NCBI RefSeq assembly: GCF_000372825.1
Contig: NZ_KB910516.1
Span: 1 to 50,000, forward strand
Source of the DNA: Methylobacterium sp. 77
GTDB taxonomy: Bacteria; Pseudomonadota; Alphaproteobacteria; Rhizobiales; Beijerinckiaceae
Reading direction: 5' to 3'
DNA: 50,000 nucleotides
The notes under the pieces: model-generated
Told to the model about the DNA's origin: nothing
What the model saw: the letters and a program-made list of their open reading frames with translations, nothing else
Database searches by the model: none
Position numbers and translations under genes: made by a program
Shown here: in pieces, positions 16,137 through 24,586 of the stretch
How the letters are laid out: each line of letters begins with the position of its first letter
How positions within the stretch are numbered: position 1 is the stretch's first letter

Positions 16137-16734
16137 CGGTGAAGCGCTGCTCGCGCCAGGGATCGCCGTACATGTGGTAACCGCGCATTTCCCAGAACCC
16201 GCCCTCGTCCTTCTTGGTGAAGCGCAGGCCCTTCACCCATTTCGCGCTCTTCCAGAAGTACAGATGCGGCACGAGAAGTCTCGCGGGGCCGCCATGGTCG
16301 GGCTCGATCGGCTTACCCTCGTAATGGGTCGCCACCATGGCCTTGGGGCCGGCGAGATCGGCCACGGGGACGTTGGTGGTGTAGTCGTCATAGCCCTCGG
16401 CGAGCAGGAATTCGGTCGGCGCCGCAATCCCGGCGGCAGCGAGGATGTCGTCGACGCTGACACCCTCCCAGCCGGTGTCGAACTTCGACCATTTCGTCAC
16501 GCAATGGATGTCGCCACGCCATGCCGTGCGAGGCAGGGCGGAGAATTCGTCCCAGTTCCAGCTCTTCAGCGGTCGCGAGCCTTCGCGCAGGGTGAAGCGC
16601 CAGCTCGCCAAGTCGATGCGCGGATTCGGACCAATCTGCAGGACGGGAAAGTCCTGTTCGAGATACTGGCCGGGCGGAAGCCGCTCGCGCGTCGCCTCCG
16701 GTGGCCGCCGTCCCGTGAAACCGCGTGTCGTCAT
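16129..16734 (-). CDS. Sulfite oxidase-like molybdopterin oxidoreductase (YuiH type)
   Basis: The 201-aa protein is a single oxidoreductase molybdopterin-binding domain. The molybdenum-ligand Cys is in GDIHCVTKWSKFDTGWEG, with downstream motifs EGYDDYTTNVPV and DHGGPARLLVPHLYFWKSAKW. It lacks the haem and dimerisation domains of true sulfite oxidase, and no Tat signal is seen from this start, so it is probably cytosolic, as expected for the YuiH group. The ATG at 16734 with GGAG upstream was chosen over an ATG at 16824 that would overlap the kinase gene. The substrate is unknown. The coupled reductase gene suggests a reductase role using NAD(P)H. Confidence 0.88.
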   Translation of the reverse strand: MTTRGFTGRRPPEATRERLPPGQYLEQDFPVLQIGPNPRIDLASWRFTLREGSRPLKSWNWDEFSALPRTAWRGDIHCVTKWSKFDTGWEGVSVDDILAAAGIAAPTEFLLAEGYDDYTTNVPVADLAGPKAMVATHYEGKPIEPDHGGPARLLVPHLYFWKSAKWVKGLRFTKKDEGGFWEMRGYHMYGDPWREQRFTGD

Positions 16735-16792
16735 GCCTGTCTCCGTACGCGCGCCCGCCCTGTTCCCTCCTTCGAGCCTCAGCCCAGGCGGG

Positions 16793-18292
16793 TCAAGCGG
16801 CGCCGGCGTCGGACGGGCCATCACCCTCGTCCTGCAGGCGTCCCGGCAGGATTCCCTCGGCGACGAACAGGATTCCGTCCCGCCGGTAGGAGATCTTCGC
16901 GGTACCGTCGATTTCCTGAGCGAGCGCGCGCTCGATCAGGCGCGAGCCGAACCCGGTTCGCGTCGGCACCGCCACCGTGGGACCGCCCGTCTCTTCCCAG
17001 AGAATGCGGAAGTGATGCGGGACTCCGTCGAGCAGGTACCATGACAACCGCACCCGCCCGGTATCGTTCGAGAGGGCCCCATATTTGACGGCGTTGGTGG
17101 CGAGCTCGTGCAGGGCCATGGCCAAGGCCAGCGCTCCGCGCGGCGGAAGCCTGATCTCGCCGCCTTCGAGGTCGACGCGCTCTCGCCCCTTGCTCTGGAA
17201 CGGCGCCAGGGCTCGCTCCGCGATGTCGGCGATGGAGGCACCGTCCCATGATTCCTCGGTCAGGACGTCGTTCGCCGCGGCGAGGGAGACTACGCGCGCT
17301 TCGAGGGCCTCGCCGGCTTCTTCGAGGGAAGGGGCGGTCCGCAGGGTCTGCCGCACGATCGACTGGATCAGGGTGAGCGTATTCTTCACCCGATGGGTCA
17401 ACTCGCCCGCGAGCAGGTTGCGATGTTCCTCCGCATGTTTGCGCTCGGTGATATCGAGCGAGACGCCGGCCATGCTGAGCGGAGTGCCATCGGCGCGGTA
17501 GAAGGTCTGTCCGCGAACGTGGACCCAGCGTAGTTCGCCCGACGGCGTGATCACCCGGTACTCGATGTCGTAATCGACGTTCTGTTCGATGGAGCGGCGC
17601 ACCTGGGCCTGCATCCGTTCACGGTCTCCCGGATGGACCATGGCGAGCAGATCGTCGTACCCGAACGACACGTCCGGATCCCGGCCGAAATTCATCCGGC
17701 AATGGTCCGACGTCTCCAGGTCGTTCGCGACGAGGTCGAGGGTCCAGGAGCCCAGCCGACCCGCGGTCAACGCGAAACGCAGGTTCATCTCGCTGCGGCG
17801 CAATTCGAGGGTACGGCGTTCGACCTCGGTCTCCAGCGCGTCACGATCGTTCTGGAGGCGGACCAACCAGTCCTTTTCCAGGGTCACATCGAACTGCGAG
17901 GCGAAGAAATAAGCAACCTTGCCGTCGGAATCGAAGACCGGGGCGATGAGAAGGCGATTCCAGAAAACCTCGCCGTTCTTGCGATGGTTCAGGAGATCGA
18001 TCTCGATCGGAACAGCTTGCGCGATCGCTTCGCGAATGCGGGCGACATCCGCCGGATCGGTGTTCGGTCCCTGCAGGAAGCGACAGTTGCGACCGAGGAC
18101 TTCCTCCCGCGAGAAGCCGGTGGCTCGCTCGAAGGCGGCATTGACGAAGACGATCGGGATGTCCGGCAGGTTCGGGTCGGCGATGACCATCGGCATCCGC
18201 GTTGCCCGCAGCGCCGCCGCGAACGGGTCCGGCCCGTTGACCGTGCGCACGATCTCCGCCGCGATCCGCTCTTGTTCCGGCGTTCGTGTCAC
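16793..18292 (-). CDS. LOV-PAS-HWE blue-light histidine kinase
   Basis: The 499-aa soluble kinase starts with a LOV domain at about residues 25-135. The diagnostic GRNCRFLQGPNTDP has Cys70, which forms the flavin adduct under blue light, and NHRKNGEVFWNRL follows. A second PAS domain spans about 165-285 and ends MAGVSLDITERK. The HWE-type kinase core has phospho-acceptor His300 in ELTHRVKNTLTLIQSIVRQT, the N box HELATNAVKYGALS and the family-defining WEE with GFGSRLIERAL. Similar LOV-HWE kinases control the general stress response or virulence in Brucella and Caulobacter. The start is a GTG. No receiver gene is adjacent; the next genes downstream are the molybdoenzyme and its reductase, 58 nt away. 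Confidence 0.94.
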   Translation of the reverse strand: MTRTPEQERIAAEIVRTVNGPDPFAAALRATRMPMVIADPNLPDIPIVFVNAAFERATGFSREEVLGRNCRFLQGPNTDPADVARIREAIAQAVPIEIDLLNHRKNGEVFWNRLLIAPVFDSDGKVAYFFASQFDVTLEKDWLVRLQNDRDALETEVERRTLELRRSEMNLRFALTAGRLGSWTLDLVANDLETSDHCRMNFGRDPDVSFGYDDLLAMVHPGDRERMQAQVRRSIEQNVDYDIEYRVITPSGELRWVHVRGQTFYRADGTPLSMAGVSLDITERKHAEEHRNLLAGELTHRVKNTLTLIQSIVRQTLRTAPSLEEAGEALEARVVSLAAANDVLTEESWDGASIADIAERALAPFQSKGRERVDLEGGEIRLPPRGALALAMALHELATNAVKYGALSNDTGRVRLSWYLLDGVPHHFRILWEETGGPTVAVPTRTGFGSRLIERALAQEIDGTAKISYRRDGILFVAEGILPGRLQDEGDGPSDAGAA

Positions 18293-18630
18293 CGAGCGTC
18301 ACTTGAGATGATCGAGTGCCCCACCTATCGCCTCAACGTCGATTCTATTCGATCCACCGAGCCCTGGCCCGGATTCGTTTCGTTTTACGCCGCGGCCAAG
18401 TCTAAGCAAGGCTCTGCGTCGATGTCTGAGCTTTAGAGTCAGGAGATTTCAAAAGACCGGCAGGTCTGCCTTAATTTATGTACGTTATCATACAGACTTC
18501 GGATGACGACCTCTTGGATCATTCCGGAGATCGAGCTCGATCTCAAACTTGAAAAGCGCGAGACCACAAACGCGGAACGCCCGCCACGGCTGAACCGGGC
18601 GGGCGTCCTGATCTCGATCCCAAGTAGGGC
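18293..18630. other. Intergenic region with one terminator, otherwise nothing seen
   Basis: About 340 bp lie between the LOV kinase gene (start at 18292) and the stop of the next minus-strand gene. The stretch near 18440-18500 is AT-richer and may hold the kinase promoter. A hairpin at 18577-18606 is listed separately. No ORF is convincing. Confidence 0.4.
18577..18606 (-). terminator. Intrinsic-type terminator of the small secreted protein gene
   Basis: A perfect 9-bp stem (18577-18585 with 18598-18606, ACGCCCGCC/GGCGGGCGT) with a 12-nt loop lies 25 nt past the stop at 18631. In the direction of transcription it is followed by a T-containing but interrupted tract. Confidence 0.6.
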
Positions 18631-18936
18631 TCAGCAGCCCTTGGCTGCATCCGCGGCGGTCGGCTTGCCGTCCTGCTGCTTGGCCACGTCATTGGCCGAG
18701 GTCGCCGTGTTGGCGCCGACATTGTTCATCGCGCCGACGGTCCCGGGCGACTCGGCCTTCGCGCCGGGGCTCACGTTACCGGTCGAGCCCGGCTCGACCT
18801 TCGAGCTCTTATCGTTTGCGGCCATCTTCCCATCCGAACCAGCGGTTGACCCGGTCGAACACGGAGCGGCCATGGCCATTGCCGAGCTGAGAATCACGAT
18901 AGCGCCGGCGCCGACGAGCTTGGAAATCTTTCGCAT
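18631..18936 (-). CDS. Small secreted Ser/Thr/Gly-rich protein
   Basis: The 101-aa protein has a clear signal peptide (MRKISKLVGAGAIVILSSAM, with an AMA-A cleavage site). The mature part is low-complexity and rich in Ser, Thr, Gly, Asn and Ala. A Cys just after the cleavage site and a Cys as the very last residue could pair. A strong GGAGGA ribosome-binding site precedes the ATG, and a terminator follows, so it is a well-expressed single gene. I do not recognise a family. Confidence 0.75.
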   Translation of the reverse strand: MRKISKLVGAGAIVILSSAMAMAAPCSTGSTAGSDGKMAANDKSSKVEPGSTGNVSPGAKAESPGTVGAMNNVGANTATSANDVAKQQDGKPTAADAAKGC

Positions 18937-19004
18937 TTATTCCTCCAGAGAGTACTTCTGCGGTCATAACAGAGGCGCGGCTTCATTCGTTCCCGGATTT
19001 TTCT

Positions 19005-19033
19005 GATTTGTCCCGCCTGCGGAAGGACAAATC
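19005..19033. promoter_or_regulatory. Inverted repeat upstream of the small secreted gene
   Basis: A perfect 9-bp inverted repeat (GATTTGTCC/GGACAAATC, 11-nt spacer) lies about 70-97 nt upstream of the ATG at 18936 and downstream of the LysR stop at 19142. It could be a terminator for the LysR gene or an operator for the secreted protein. No T-run follows in the LysR direction. Confidence 0.4.
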
Positions 19034-19141
19034 TCCAACAGCCGTTCTGGACAAGCTTGAGACTCATGGAATGCGGCGCGATGTTGCTTGAGCTTTTCAT
19101 TTTGCAGCGCACAACAACGCCGAACTTCGTCAACTCAACGC

Positions 19142-20083
19142 TCAGGCCTGGGATGTCTCGGCCTCCCGTCTCGGCCTCTTGGTCGGGAGATCCAACTGGT
19201 CGATGACGTCGATCAAGACCTCGCTGATAAGCGAGGCGAGGCGGTCGACGGCGACGTTGGTCTGCGGCGAAGCCTTGAGGAGGCGAAGCGAGAGCGACGG
19301 CAGCATCGGCAAGCCCGCTTCCTGCGGATCGAGAGCCTTGAGCGAGCCGGGCAGGCCGTGTGGCGTCCGCAAGGTCAGGCCGAGTCCCGCCGAGACGGCT
19401 GCCCAAAGGCCCGTGAGGCCGGGACTGCTGAATGAGATCTGCCAGGGAATTCCGGCCGCATCGAGGGCAGTCGTCGCGGCATGGCGAAAGATGCAGGGCG
19501 ATCCGAACAGGACCAGCGAAAGCGGTACGGAGAGGGGAAGATCCGGGTTTCGCTGGACCCCGCCACGGGGGCCGATCCAGGCCATCGGCAGGGTTCCGAT
19601 GACGACGCCGCGTTGATCGCTCGCGTCTTCGTCCCAGAGGAGAGCCAGGTCGAGTTCGCCGGTATCGAGGCGTGAGCGCAGGACCGCGTTGCGGTCCACA
19701 TGCACATCGATTCTGACGCTCGGGTGGAGGCGCGAGAAGCGTCCGAGCGTGTCGGGAAGCCAGGTCTCGGCAAAGTCCTGGGGCAGGCCGATACGGATCC
19801 AACCGGAGAGTGCCGGCGAGCCGAGTGCGCTCAGGGCGGCATCGTTCAGATCGAGCAGCCTGCGAGCGTAGCCGAGCATCGTCTCGCCCGCTTCGGTGAG
19901 GACGAGCCCACGTCCCTGCTTCTGCACCAGGGCATGCCCGACCTGATCCTCGAGTTTGCGCAGCTGCAGGCTGATCGCGGAAGGGGACCGGCCGAGGCGA
20001 GAAGCCGCCTTCGCGAAACTCCCGAGATCGATCCCGACGACGAAGGAGCGCAGGACGTCCATGTCGAGGTTCACCGGCAGCAT
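19142..20083 (-). CDS. LysR-family transcriptional regulator
   Basis: The 313-aa regulator has an N-terminal winged helix-turn-helix (MDVLRSFVVGIDLGSFAKAA, then LGRSPSAISLQLRKLEDQVG) and a two-lobe effector domain from about residue 95 (LSGWIRIGLPQDFAETWLPD). It is divergent from a tautomerase gene, with 120 bp between the start codons containing a perfect palindrome and a direct repeat. It probably regulates that gene and itself. The inducer is unknown. Confidence 0.93.
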   Translation of the reverse strand: MLPVNLDMDVLRSFVVGIDLGSFAKAASRLGRSPSAISLQLRKLEDQVGHALVQKQGRGLVLTEAGETMLGYARRLLDLNDAALSALGSPALSGWIRIGLPQDFAETWLPDTLGRFSRLHPSVRIDVHVDRNAVLRSRLDTGELDLALLWDEDASDQRGVVIGTLPMAWIGPRGGVQRNPDLPLSVPLSLVLFGSPCIFRHAATTALDAAGIPWQISFSSPGLTGLWAAVSAGLGLTLRTPHGLPGSLKALDPQEAGLPMLPSLSLRLLKASPQTNVAVDRLASLISEVLIDVIDQLDLPTKRPRREAETSQA

Positions 20084-20087
20084 GATT

Positions 20088-20129
20088 GAGATTTTCCGAA
20101 TTATGACTTCGTAATTACGAGATTTTCCA
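20088..20129. promoter_or_regulatory. LysR/tautomerase control region: direct repeats and palindrome
   Basis: Two copies of GAGATTTTCC (20088-20097 and 20120-20129) are 32 bp apart, about three helical turns. They flank a perfect 12-bp palindrome TCGTAATTACGA at 20110-20121. This is the expected place and layout for LysR-type recognition and activation sites, adjacent to the LysR start codon at 20083. Confidence 0.6.
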
Positions 20130-20203
20130 AACCAAATTGCGCCGGTAGCCTGTGCTCGTCAATCGCAGATCGCCTGCGAGAGAACGAGCAGAAGGAAGCG
20201 GCC

Positions 20204-20590
20204 ATGCCGTTCGTGAACGTGAAAATCGCAGGTCCGGGCCTCGCCGCGGAGCAAGTCGCCATTCTGCACCGTGAGGTGACAGGGCTGATGGCCGACGTGC
20301 TCGGAAAGAAGGCCGCTCTCACGGCCGTCCTGATCGAAGACGTCGCTGTCGGCGGCTGGCAGGTCGCAGGCCGGCCGGTGACCTGCGCCGCGCATATCGA
20401 TGCGTCGGTGACGGCAGGCACCAACAGCGCGGAGGAGAAGGCGCGCTTCATCGCGCAGGCCAACCAACTCTTGCATCGTGTGCTCGGAGACGAATTGCCC
20501 CTGGCGACCTACGTCGTCGTCACCGAGATCGCTGCCGATGCCTGGGGATACGATGGGCAGACGCAGGCGCACCGGCAGGTCGCCCGCTGA
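20204..20590 (+). CDS. 4-oxalocrotonate tautomerase-like protein
   Basis: The 128-aa protein begins Met-Pro (MPFVNVKIAGPGLAAEQVAI). Removal of Met would expose the N-terminal Pro that is the catalytic base in the tautomerase superfamily. A second beta-alpha-beta unit begins around residue 68 (TCAAHIDASVTAGTNSAEEKA), so it is a double-length member (two fused halves) and not the 62-residue form. It is divergent from a LysR gene that probably controls it. The substrate is unknown; family members act on keto-enol or dehalogenation substrates in aromatic or halogenated compound breakdown. Confidence 0.85.
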   Translation: MPFVNVKIAGPGLAAEQVAILHREVTGLMADVLGKKAALTAVLIEDVAVGGWQVAGRPVTCAAHIDASVTAGTNSAEEKARFIAQANQLLHRVLGDELPLATYVVVTEIAADAWGYDGQTQAHRQVAR

Positions 20591-20828
20591 GGCCGGTTCG
20601 TCCTCGAGAGTGAGCCGCGAAGGCTGGCCCGCGAAAAGTACGGGTTCGGACAAAGGCGATATCGGCGAGGTCGTTCGGGCGACGTTCACCTGTCCTCCCC
20701 TAGATGAGGGTGAGAGAGGCCCTAGCCGGCCTCACTGTCGCGTCGAACGAGACCGTAGGGGCACTCACGTGTCTTCCGGCCGCGTCTCTCGCGGCGTGGG
20801 ACACTCGAGAAGTGATGTCTGCAGCCCC

Positions 20829-21938
20829 GTGAAGATCGCCCTCCTCGCACACCTGAAATACCCCATCGCACAGCCCTTCTCCGGGGGGCTCGAGATGCAT
20901 ACTCATCTGCTTGCGAGCACCTTGCGTGCCCGCGGGCACAAAGTGACGCTCTACGCCTCGGAAGGGTCCGATGCGCGCGGATGCCTGAAGGCGATGTGCC
21001 CGCCCACCGGCAGCGCCTTCGACGACGAGTCCGGCCTGCGCATCGACCGCGCCGAACTCGCCGCCTACGAGGCGATGGTGGCGGATGTGGCGCGCGGTGA
21101 TTTCGACATCATCCACAATAACAGCCTGCATTTCCTTCCGCTGCTGCGTGCGAGAGACCTCGGTGCGCCGATGGTGACGGCACTGCACACCCCGCCGTTC
21201 GAGCCGTTCGTGCGCGGCGTCAAGGCGCGGGCCAACGACATGACCTTCGCCGCCGTGTCGGAATCCCTGGCGCGGGAATGGCTGCCGCTCATCGACGAGC
21301 CGCTGGTGATCGGCAACGGCATCGACCTCGATGCCTTCGCCTATTCGCCCGTGCCCAAGGGTGAGCCCCATGCGATCTGGATGGGGCGCCTCGTTCCCGA
21401 GAAGGGCCCGCATCTCGCCATCGATGCGGCCCGCGTCGCAGGCATTCCCCTGAAATTCGCCGGCCCGCAGAGCAACCGCGCCTATTGGGATGCGGAGATC
21501 GCGCCGCGTCTCGGCCCCGACATCACCTATCTCGGCCATCTCGGCCATGCGGATCTCGCCCGCCGCGTCGGCGAGGCGCATGTGGCCCTGTGCACGCCGC
21601 GTTGGGAGGAGCCGTTCGGCCTCGTCCTCGCCGAGTTCCTGGCCTGCGGCACGCCGGTCGCGGCCTTCGCCCGCGGCGCCATTCCCGACATCCTCGACGA
21701 GACCTCGGGCGTCCTCGCCCAGGCCGACGATCCGGTCGATCTCGGACGGGCATTGACCCGCGCGATTCGTCTCGACCGCCACGATTGCCGTCGTCGCGCC
21801 GAGCACCTGTTCGATGCCGACACCATGACCGACCGCTACGAGGCGATGTACCATGCCGAAATCCGTCGTTGGTCCACCCCCGTCACCGTGCGTCCGGTCC
21901 CGGCCGGCGCTCGCGCACCCCTGCTTGACAATGCGTAA
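20829..21938 (+). CDS. Glycosyltransferase, GT4 family
   Basis: The 369-aa enzyme has the GT-B fold. The N-terminal domain opens KIALLAHLKYPIAQPFSGGLE, with the acceptor-side glycine loop. The C-terminal domain has VIGNGIDLDAFAY, WMGRLVPEKGPHLAIDAA and the E-x7-E nucleotide-sugar motif in EEPFGLVLAEFLACGTPVAAF. It retains sugar stereochemistry. The start is a GTG at 20829 directly before KIALL; the frame is open upstream but carries no family similarity. It heads a three-gene run of glycosyltransferases overlapping by a few nucleotides each. Confidence 0.9.
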   Translation: MKIALLAHLKYPIAQPFSGGLEMHTHLLASTLRARGHKVTLYASEGSDARGCLKAMCPPTGSAFDDESGLRIDRAELAAYEAMVADVARGDFDIIHNNSLHFLPLLRARDLGAPMVTALHTPPFEPFVRGVKARANDMTFAAVSESLAREWLPLIDEPLVIGNGIDLDAFAYSPVPKGEPHAIWMGRLVPEKGPHLAIDAARVAGIPLKFAGPQSNRAYWDAEIAPRLGPDITYLGHLGHADLARRVGEAHVALCTPRWEEPFGLVLAEFLACGTPVAAFARGAIPDILDETSGVLAQADDPVDLGRALTRAIRLDRHDCRRRAEHLFDADTMTDRYEAMYHAEIRRWSTPVTVRPVPAGARAPLLDNA

Positions 21939-23046
21939 CAACCCGCTCTCCCTCGGCCGGGCCGTCGTCTGCGTCCCCGCCCGCAACGAAGCGGAGGTGC
22001 TGCCGCGCCTCGTCCGCTCGCTCAACCGCCAGATCGGTTCCGGCGACGGCGCGCTGCTGCGCCTCGTCATCCTGGCCAATAACTGCACCGACGAGACGGT
22101 GTCGTTGATCCGCGAGATGGAGCGGAACGGCGAGACCCGGCATCTCGATCTTCGCGTGATCGAGGCGGTGGTTCCGCGCGAGGTGGCCCATGTGGGCACC
22201 GCGCGCCGCATCGCCCTCGATGCCGGGGCCGACTGGCTCGAAGCCGACGGAATCCGCGACGGGGTGCTGCTAAGCACCGATGCCGACGCCGTCGCCGCAC
22301 CCGGCTGGGCGCGCGCCAACCTGGCGGCGCTGGAGAATGCCGAGCTCGTGGGCGGCCGCCTCGTCATCGAGACGGAGGAGAGCGAGAACCGCGACCCCGA
22401 GATCCACGCCCTTCATCGCATGATCGAACGCTACTGGGTCGCCGTCCGCGCCCTGGAGGAGGCCGTCGATCCGCCGGCCCACGATCCGGCGCCGCGCCAT
22501 GGCGACCATGTGGCGGCGAGCATCGCGCTGCGCGCCGCTCTCTATCGCGAGGTCGGCGGTCTGCCTGCTATCCCTTGCGGGGAAGACAACGCCCTCGTCG
22601 CCAAGGTCCGCCTCGCCGGCGGCCGCGTCCGCCACTGCCCCAACGTGTCGATTTCGGTCTCCGACCGGGGCACCGGCCGGGTCACCGGGGGCATGGCCAC
22701 CGAGATGGCCCGTCGCGCGCGGGTCGTCGCGGGAGAAGAGGATTATCGCCTGCCGCCGGCCCGCCATTGGCTCGCCGTGATCGAGCGGCAGCGTGCGTTC
22801 CGTCTCGCTTGGACCGCTCAAGGCGGCCCGGAAGCCGGTTTGCGCGCGCTCGGGGTGACGGCGGCGGACATCGCCGCCGTCGATCCGGCGACCTGCGTCA
22901 ACGCCATCGCCTTCGCCGAGCGTGTCGGCGAGCGGATCGGTGAGATCGGCCCCGAGCCGGCGCATGTCCCCCTCGACGAGGCCATTGCTGGGCTCGATGC
23001 CCTGCTCGCCGAAATGATCGATCGCCCGACCGCGCGGGTGGCGTGA
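21931..23046 (+). CDS. Glycosyltransferase, GT2 family
   Basis: The 371-aa protein is a GT-A glycosyltransferase. The nucleotide-sugar site starts with AVVCVPARNEAEVLPRLVRS. The metal-binding DxD is in LLSTDADAVAAPGW, and an acceptor region GDHVAASIALRAALYREVGG and CGEDNALVAKVRLAGGRV follows. There are no membrane spans, so it is a soluble or peripheral enzyme. The ATG at 21931 overlaps the GT4 stop by 8 nt; an ATG at 21853 would add 26 unrelated residues. The C-terminal third (from about residue 270) is not typical of GT2 and may bind a partner. Confidence 0.87.
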   Translation: MRNNPLSLGRAVVCVPARNEAEVLPRLVRSLNRQIGSGDGALLRLVILANNCTDETVSLIREMERNGETRHLDLRVIEAVVPREVAHVGTARRIALDAGADWLEADGIRDGVLLSTDADAVAAPGWARANLAALENAELVGGRLVIETEESENRDPEIHALHRMIERYWVAVRALEEAVDPPAHDPAPRHGDHVAASIALRAALYREVGGLPAIPCGEDNALVAKVRLAGGRVRHCPNVSISVSDRGTGRVTGGMATEMARRARVVAGEEDYRLPPARHWLAVIERQRAFRLAWTAQGGPEAGLRALGVTAADIAAVDPATCVNAIAFAERVGERIGEIGPEPAHVPLDEAIAGLDALLAEMIDRPTARVA

Positions 23047-24119
23047 GCTCTCCGGCGGCGAGTCAACGGCCGATCGGCTACTACGTCCACCACCAGGGCG
23101 CAGGGCATTGGCAGCGCGCGAACCTCATCGCTTACCGCCTGCAGCGGCCAGTGACCCTGATCGGCACACTGTCGGAAATCGATACCTCGGCCGCAAACGG
23201 CGCCGTCCTCGACCTGCCCGACGACCGCATCTCCGGGTTCGACGGGCAGGACGGCGAGGCGGCACGGCCCGACTGCTTCCACTACGTGCCCGTCGGGATC
23301 GACCGCATCCGCGCCCGGATGGGGCTACTGTCCGCCTGGATGGCCGAGAACGATCCGGCCCTGCTGATCGTCGATGTCTCCGTCGAAGTGGCGCTCCTCG
23401 CCCGATTGCTCTCGGTTCCGACGCTCGTGGTGCGGCTGGCCGGCAATCGAACCGATACGCCCCATCTCGAAGCCTTCCGCTCGGCGGCGCGCCTTCTTTC
23501 CTTCTATCCGCCGCAGCTAGAAGCGGCCGGGACACCGGATTGGGTGAGGGAGAAGACCGTCTATGCCGGATTCCTGGCGGAGGCCTCGGGTGCCGGAGTG
23601 CCCGATGACGGCTCCATCGTGGTAATCTACGGTCGCGGCGGCGATGGCGGCTCGGCGTCGGACCTCGTGGCCGCGGCCCGCGCCGTGCCCGACCGGCACT
23701 GGCACGTGCTCGGTCCGGTGGAAGGGGGTCCCGTCGAGGCACCGCCGAACCTGCATCTCCATGGCTGGGTCGCTGACACCGGACCCTATCTCGACCGCGC
23801 CGCGCTGGTCGTCGGCGGCGGCGGCGACGGCGTGGTCGCGGCGGTGGCGACGCGCGCGAAGCGCTTCATCTGCCTGCCGGAACCCCGCGCTTTCGATGAG
23901 CAGACGGCGAAAGCCGATGCGCTCGGTGCTCTCGGCGCGGCCGTCGTTCGCCCGGCATGGCCGGACGCATCTGAATGGCCGGGCCTGGTCCGAGCCGGGC
24001 TGGCCCTTAATCCGGCCATCATCGGAGGATTGGTCGAGGACGATGCCGTCGGCCACACGGCTGCGATCATCGAAGAGGTCATTCTGGGTATCGAGCGAAG
24101 CTGCCCGCCGCGACCCTAG
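23043..24119 (+). CDS. MurG-like (GT-B) glycosyltransferase
   Basis: The 358-aa protein begins RPIGYYVHHQGAGHWQRANL, close to the GxGHxxR motif of MurG/GT28-type enzymes. It ends with a GT-B nucleotide-sugar half: VVIYGRGGDGGS, the surface-helix motif LVVGGGGDGVVAAVATRAKR and FICLPEPRAFDEQTAKADAL. Its GTG start overlaps the GT2 stop by 4 nt, completing a three-gene run. It is more diverged than its neighbours, and its donor sugar cannot be told from the sequence. Confidence 0.8.
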   Translation: MSSPAASQRPIGYYVHHQGAGHWQRANLIAYRLQRPVTLIGTLSEIDTSAANGAVLDLPDDRISGFDGQDGEAARPDCFHYVPVGIDRIRARMGLLSAWMAENDPALLIVDVSVEVALLARLLSVPTLVVRLAGNRTDTPHLEAFRSAARLLSFYPPQLEAAGTPDWVREKTVYAGFLAEASGAGVPDDGSIVVIYGRGGDGGSASDLVAAARAVPDRHWHVLGPVEGGPVEAPPNLHLHGWVADTGPYLDRAALVVGGGGDGVVAAVATRAKRFICLPEPRAFDEQTAKADALGALGAAVVRPAWPDASEWPGLVRAGLALNPAIIGGLVEDDAVGHTAAIIEEVILGIERSCPPRP

Positions 24120-24586
24120 TGGTTGAGATCCTGCGCTTGGTCCCTAACTCTAAACGGTCGAGAGGGGTGGTAAGCGGACCCCGGCCTTGAGTCCGTAAGC
24201 TAACGTTCCGCATGCGACCCATGCCAGCCGTACCGACAGCCATCGGCGCTTCCCGAAAGTGGCCATTCGTCGGTCGTCCACCAACTTCCGCTCGGGGTGG
24301 GAAGCAGGCTTTAGCCATCCGCCCGGAAGCGGACGTTCGGTGTTCGACCAAAGCAAGTCGCACACGGGCGATTGCATAGCGCCCGCAAGCGGACGCGCCC
24401 GCGCCCGCGCCCGGAACCTCGGCGATTGCGTGATGCTTTTGAGCGTTAGTCGATCTTCGTTAGCATCCCCGCGCAGACATCGGCCCGCGTCAGAGCATGG
24501 TCCTCACCTGAACTGGGGAGCCAATCCGGTGCGACGTTCACAGAAGATCCGACCATGAGGATCTGCGGTGATCCACGTTTGCGAAG
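24120..24586. other. Noncoding region with repeated AAGCGGAC-type motif (left cluster)
   Basis: This 467-bp gap has no convincing gene. It contains several copies of a short motif related to CCCGNAAGCGGACNTTC: AAGCGGAC at 24172-24179, a variant at 24252-24269, a clear copy at 24322-24340 and another at 24382-24394. Similar copies occur at 28581-28659, on the far side of the CLC/MarR/IS630 block. The origin of the motif is unknown to me; it may be decayed mobile DNA. Confidence 0.55.
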
